DNA of 16,780 nucleotides, taken from Syntrophaceae bacterium UBA2280. GTDB lineage: Bacteria > Desulfobacterota > Syntrophia > Syntrophales > Smithellaceae. Below are positions 13,893 through 16,780 of this stretch, piece after piece (position 1 is the stretch's first letter; every line of letters begins with the position of its first letter). Under the pieces are notes generated by a model that was given only the letters and a program-made list of their open reading frames with translations, was not told where the DNA came from and did not search any database. The DNA is taken from positions 1 to 16,780 of the forward strand of contig DDWS01000030.1 of NCBI GenBank assembly GCA_002347685.1. The letters run 5' to 3'. Position numbers and translations under genes: made by a program.

Positions 13893-15050
13893 ATGTTGAA
13901 TTTCACTTATCAAAACCCCACCCGGATTCTATTCGGACAGGGGTGCATCGCAGGAATCAAGAAGGAAATCCCGAAGGGATCGAAAGTTTTGATTACCTAT
14001 GGCGGAGGCAGTGTCAGAAAAAACGGTGTTCTCGACGAGGTGAAGGCGGCCCTGGAAGGATATGACCTGTCTGAATTCGGCGGCATTGAAGCCAACCCTG
14101 CCTATGAAACACTGATGCAGTGCGTCGATCTGGTGCGCTCCACAAAAATCGATTTTCTCCTTGCCGTTGGCGGTGGATCGGTCATTGACGGAACAAAATT
14201 CATCGCGGCCGCCGTTCCTTATGAAGGTGATCCCTGGGAGATCCTCGAAAAATACGGAGCCGGGGTCAAGAAGGCCTTGCCCTTCGGCACGGTTTTGACC
14301 CTTCCTGCCGCAGGTTCGGAAATGAACAACGGCGCTGTGATTACCCGAAAATCTCTGCAGGCCAAACTTCCGTTTGCCAGCGCGGCGGTATTCCCGAAAT
14401 TTTCAGCCCTCGACCCGACCAAGACCTATACGCTGCCGGTCAGCCAGATCAGCAACGGTGTCGTGGATACCTTTGTCCACATTATCGAGCAATACATCAC
14501 CTACCCGGTCAACGCAAAGGTTCAGGACCGCATGGCGGAGGGATTACTGATGGTTCTGATCGAAGAGGGTCCGAAAGCCCTGCGGGAACCCGAGAATTAC
14601 GATGTCCGGGCCAATCTGATGTGGTGTGCTACCCTGGGCTTAAACGGGCTCATCGCGGCGGGCGTTCCCCAGGACTGGGCGACACATATGGTCGGCCACG
14701 AGATAACGGCGCTGCATGGAGTGGACCACGCCTGCACGCTGGCGGTCGTCCTGCCGGCGATGCTGAAGGTGCGCAAGGAAGAAAAACGACAGAAGCTGCT
14801 TCAGTATGCCGAGCGGGTCTGGGGATTGACGGAAGGGGACGAAGACAGTCGAATCGAGGGAGCCATCGAAAAGACACGCGGCTTTTTCGAAGCCATGCAG
14901 GTGCGGACTCGTTTGAGCGACTATGGCATCACGTCCGGGAATATTCCTGTTTTACTCGAGCAGCTCAAAAAGCACGGCATGGTTCGTCTTGGTGAACGCC
15001 GGAACGTCACCCCCGAAACGATTAGTGAGGTTCTTGATCTCTGCCGGTAA
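13893..15050 (+). CDS. yqhD: YqhD-type NADPH-dependent aldehyde reductase / iron-containing alcohol dehydrogenase (385 aa)
   Basis: A group III metal-dependent alcohol dehydrogenase that closely follows E. coli YqhD over its whole length (385 versus 387 aa): NPTRILFGQG, KVLITYGGGSV, FLLAVGGGSVIDGTKFIAAA, and VPQDWATHMVGHE are shared or nearly so. The NADPH-binding GGGS motifs are at 37-40 and 93-96. Metal ligands by analogy are D192 and H196 (NGVVDTFVHIIEQ), H265 (DWATH) and H279 (GVDHA). YqhD reduces short toxic aldehydes (glyoxal, methylglyoxal, acrolein, butanal) to alcohols in the cytoplasm. AAAGGAG lies 7 bases before the ATG, and the gene follows the NemR-like regulator by 34 bp, so it is likely co-transcribed and induced by reactive electrophiles. 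In E. coli the adjacent regulator is YqhC (AraC type), so the TetR partner here is a different arrangement. Confidence 0.94.
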   Translation: MLNFTYQNPTRILFGQGCIAGIKKEIPKGSKVLITYGGGSVRKNGVLDEVKAALEGYDLSEFGGIEANPAYETLMQCVDLVRSTKIDFLLAVGGGSVIDGTKFIAAAVPYEGDPWEILEKYGAGVKKALPFGTVLTLPAAGSEMNNGAVITRKSLQAKLPFASAAVFPKFSALDPTKTYTLPVSQISNGVVDTFVHIIEQYITYPVNAKVQDRMAEGLLMVLIEEGPKALREPENYDVRANLMWCATLGLNGLIAAGVPQDWATHMVGHEITALHGVDHACTLAVVLPAMLKVRKEEKRQKLLQYAERVWGLTEGDEDSRIEGAIEKTRGFFEAMQVRTRLSDYGITSGNIPVLLEQLKKHGMVRLGERRNVTPETISEVLDLCR

Positions 15051-15149
15051 GATCCGCACGAAGACAACATGGTATCGCACCCCGAATGGACACGGGTTGA
15101 TATGCAATCGATGCCCGTTCAAAACAGGACGATAATAAAGGAAATAGAC

Positions 15150-15974
15150 ATGAGACTTTTTCAGATCGATCAGGAAAAATGCAAGCGTGACGGTATTTGT
15201 GTGAAGGACTGTCCGGCACAGGTGATTGCCATGGCCGATAAAAACGCCTTCCCTTCACCGATAGAAGATGCCGGGGAGTTCTGCATCAACTGCGGCCACT
15301 GTGTGGCCGTCTGTCCTCATGGCGCTTTTGCGCTTGCGACGATGCCTCTGGATCGTTGCCCTCCCATACAAAAGGATCTTCTTCCCGGACCGGAGTCCGT
15401 AAGACAGCTTTTAAGGGCGAGGCGTTCCATCCGCCAGTACAAAAAAGCACCCGTTCCCCGTGATCTTCTGGAGGATTTGCTGGATACGGCAAGATATGCG
15501 CCCACGGGGAGCAACAAGCAGCAGGTCCACTGGACGGTTCTTCAAGACCCTGCCGAGATGAAGCGCTTCGCGGGAATGGTGATCGATTTTACAAGGCTAA
15601 ACCTCACGGGAACGGTGGATGCGGACATGGCACGGCGTATACGCCGCATCATCGCCGCCTGGGACAACGGCAAAGACCGGATCCTGCGCGGGGCGCCGAA
15701 TTTGATCCTGGTCCATTCGGAAGCCGGCCTGCCCTTTGCCGAGGCGGACTGCTTGATTGCCCTGACCTATCTGGAGCTCTATGCCTATGCCAAAGGATTG
15801 GGAACGTGCTGGGGCGGATATTTTACGGCAGCGGCCAATTTTTATGCGCCCCTGATCGAAGCCCTGAATCTTCCTGCCGGACACCAATGTTACGGCGCGG
15901 TCATGCTGGGTTACCCGAAAACCGGTTATGAGCGGATTCCCCGAAGAAATGCGCCGCTGGTAACATGGCGGTGA
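15150..15974 (+). CDS. ferredoxin-nitroreductase fusion protein (274 aa)
   Basis: An FMN nitroreductase-family enzyme with an N-terminal two-cluster ferredoxin domain, as is common in strict anaerobes. Cluster II is a normal CINCGHCVAVCP (C45, C48, C51, C55). Cluster I reads CKRDGICVKDCP: C11, C17 and C21 are present, but Asp14 is at the second Cys position. The nitroreductase domain starts near 80 with LRARRSIRQYKKAPVP and continues with ARYAPTGSNKQQVHW and GLGTCWGGYF. I chose ATG 15150, with AAAGGA about 7 bases upstream, because the ferredoxin fold begins there (MRLFQIDQEKC). An ATG at 15069 would add 27 residues and lacks a ribosome site. It lies 99 bp after yqhD. Likely role: ferredoxin-linked reduction of nitro, quinone or enone compounds; the substrate is unknown. 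Confidence 0.9.
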   Translation: MRLFQIDQEKCKRDGICVKDCPAQVIAMADKNAFPSPIEDAGEFCINCGHCVAVCPHGAFALATMPLDRCPPIQKDLLPGPESVRQLLRARRSIRQYKKAPVPRDLLEDLLDTARYAPTGSNKQQVHWTVLQDPAEMKRFAGMVIDFTRLNLTGTVDADMARRIRRIIAAWDNGKDRILRGAPNLILVHSEAGLPFAEADCLIALTYLELYAYAKGLGTCWGGYFTAAANFYAPLIEALNLPAGHQCYGAVMLGYPKTGYERIPRRNAPLVTWR

Positions 15975-16046
15975 GGTGAGATGACATGTGGCAGCACCCA
16001 TCCCTTCCATGATGAAGAGGGATGATGATAAGCAAAGGAGAACAAC

Positions 16047-16780
16047 GTGAAGGACGTTTATCAACGATTAGCAGAGTTTCTTGATACTTTCCCGCAGCGG
16101 TATCCGCTCCATACGGAATCGGGTATTGAGCTGAAAGTCCTGAAACATATCTTCTCGCCCGAGGATGCGGAAATGGTGATGAAGCTTACCCCGATGCCGG
16201 AGACGGCTGCTGAGGTTGCCGCGCGCATCGGAGAGGATCCGGGAAAAATGGAGCGAACACTTTTTGAGATGTCCCACAGGGGGCAGATTTTTCGCACGGG
16301 GAAACCCGGGAGCTATAAATACATGGCGACTGCGTTCCTGGTGGGAATTATCGAGTTCCAGATGAATCGCATGACTCCTGAACTGGCCAGAGACATGGCG
16401 GAGTTTGGGCCGATTCTGTTTGAAAATACCTGGATGAAGGGAAAAACGAGGGACCTCCGGACGATCCCCATTGCGGAAAGCGTGGATTCGGACGCTCAGG
16501 TCATGCCTTACGAAAGTGCCGAGGAGGCCATCAGATCCGCCAGGTATATCGGTGTATCCGATTGCATGTGCCGCAGGCAGAAAGAACTTCTGAACGAACC
16601 GTGCAGCAAGCCCGTGGAGGTGTGTTTCCATTTCGGCAGCGGGACTCACTATTTTGTGGAAAATGGCATGGGTCGCTACGTTGAGCAGGAAGAAGCCCTG
16701 GCTATCCTGAAACAAGGGCAGGAAGCCGGCCTGGTCTGCCAGTTGAGTGCTTCCCGGGAGTGTAAATCTAACTGTGTAAA
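16047..16780 (+). CDS. cysteine-rich Fe-S protein with N-terminal winged-helix-like region (partial)
   Basis: An open frame from GTG 16047, with AAAGGAG 6 bases upstream, runs off the window after 244 codons. Residues about 38-90 look helix-turn-helix-like (PMPETAAEVAARIGEDPGKMERTL then MSHRGQIFRTG). Then comes a helical region and a Cys-rich part: DCMCRRQKELLNEPC (C173, C175, C186), C193 in EVCFHFG, and C231, C239 and C243 close to the edge. This matches a family in Desulfobacterota and Clostridia, annotated as 4Fe-4S binding protein, which continues with a CNCCGCC-type cluster motif and ferredoxin domains of about 360 aa in total. It follows the nitroreductase gene by 72 bp and is probably in the same operon. 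Its function is unknown; it could be an electron carrier or a redox sensor. Confidence 0.82.
   Translation, partial: MKDVYQRLAEFLDTFPQRYPLHTESGIELKVLKHIFSPEDAEMVMKLTPMPETAAEVAARIGEDPGKMERTLFEMSHRGQIFRTGKPGSYKYMATAFLVGIIEFQMNRMTPELARDMAEFGPILFENTWMKGKTRDLRTIPIAESVDSDAQVMPYESAEEAIRSARYIGVSDCMCRRQKELLNEPCSKPVEVCFHFGSGTHYFVENGMGRYVEQEEALAILKQGQEAGLVCQLSASRECKSNCV

Noticed and set aside
15069..15152. Upstream ATG that would lengthen the ferredoxin-nitroreductase by 27 residues
   Set aside because: The added residues do not belong to the ferredoxin fold and no ribosome site precedes 15069, whereas AAAGGA precedes the ATG at 15150.
15999..16024. Imperfect inverted repeat CATCCCTTC / GAAGAGGGATG between the nitroreductase and Fe-S protein genes, considered as a terminator
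   Set aside because: The stem needs a 2-nt bulge and no T run follows. It also lies just before a good ribosome site, so I do not call it a terminator.
15972..16025. In-frame continuation past the nitroreductase TGA as a possible selenocysteine codon, prompted by the nearby selenium-linked genes
   Set aside because: The extension is short, ends at the next TGA, adds no conserved motif, and I could not see a SECIS-like hairpin just after the TGA. The other TGA stops in the window also open only short, featureless extensions.
1..16780. CRISPR arrays, insertion sequences, integrases, tRNA or rRNA genes
   Set aside because: Reading both strands I found no regularly spaced repeats, transposase motifs or tRNA-like cloverleaf. 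All long open stretches are explained by the genes listed.

Overview
The window looks like chromosomal DNA of an anaerobic, acyl-CoA-metabolising bacterium, most likely a member of the Desulfobacterota (former Deltaproteobacteria, for example a Syntrophales-type syntroph or a sulfate reducer). This rests on the gene content: thiolase, paired family III CoA-transferases, a Liv-type transporter, Fe-S nitroreductase and a YedE/TusA/DUF3343 selenium-sulfur cassette. No rRNA or tRNA gene is present to fix the taxon. I see no insertion sequence, phage gene or CRISPR array.

Region 1 (1-2300, + strand): an acetyl-CoA acetyltransferase (thiolase) closed by a strong intrinsic terminator, then an alpha/beta hydrolase. 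A convergent hairpin terminator separates these from region 2.

Region 2 (2326-9803, - strand; read right to left): a compact operon livH-livM-livG-livF-caiB-caiB-livK. Most junctions overlap by 4-8 nt or are separated by only a few bases. Two non-identical family III CoA-transferases sit between the transporter ATPase gene and the binding-protein gene. This suggests that a carboxylate is imported and then converted to a CoA thioester by CoA transfer. The substrate cannot be read from the sequence. Conserved hairpins lie in the livH leader and just before livK.

Region 3 (10250-13090, - strand): a four-gene cassette yedE, short TusA/YedF-like protein, class V PLP cysteine desulfurase-like enzyme, DUF3343. 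These families are known to co-occur in selenium/sulfur mobilisation: YedE as membrane transporter, the desulfurase as the source of persulfide or perselenide, and TusA/DUF3343 as small carriers. A 14-bp hairpin lies between the tusA-like and desulfurase genes.

Region 4 (13230-16780, + strand, divergent from region 3): a TetR-family regulator closely resembling NemR, a YqhD-type aldehyde reductase, a ferredoxin-nitroreductase fusion, and the start of a cysteine-rich Fe-S protein that runs off the window. The regulator keeps the Cys106/Lys175 pair of the E. coli electrophile/bleach sensor NemR. A GACCGGTC palindrome lies inside its predicted promoter. Together these suggest an electrophile/aldehyde stress operon in an anaerobe.

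All functions are read from motifs and remembered family sequences. No database search or alignment was run.
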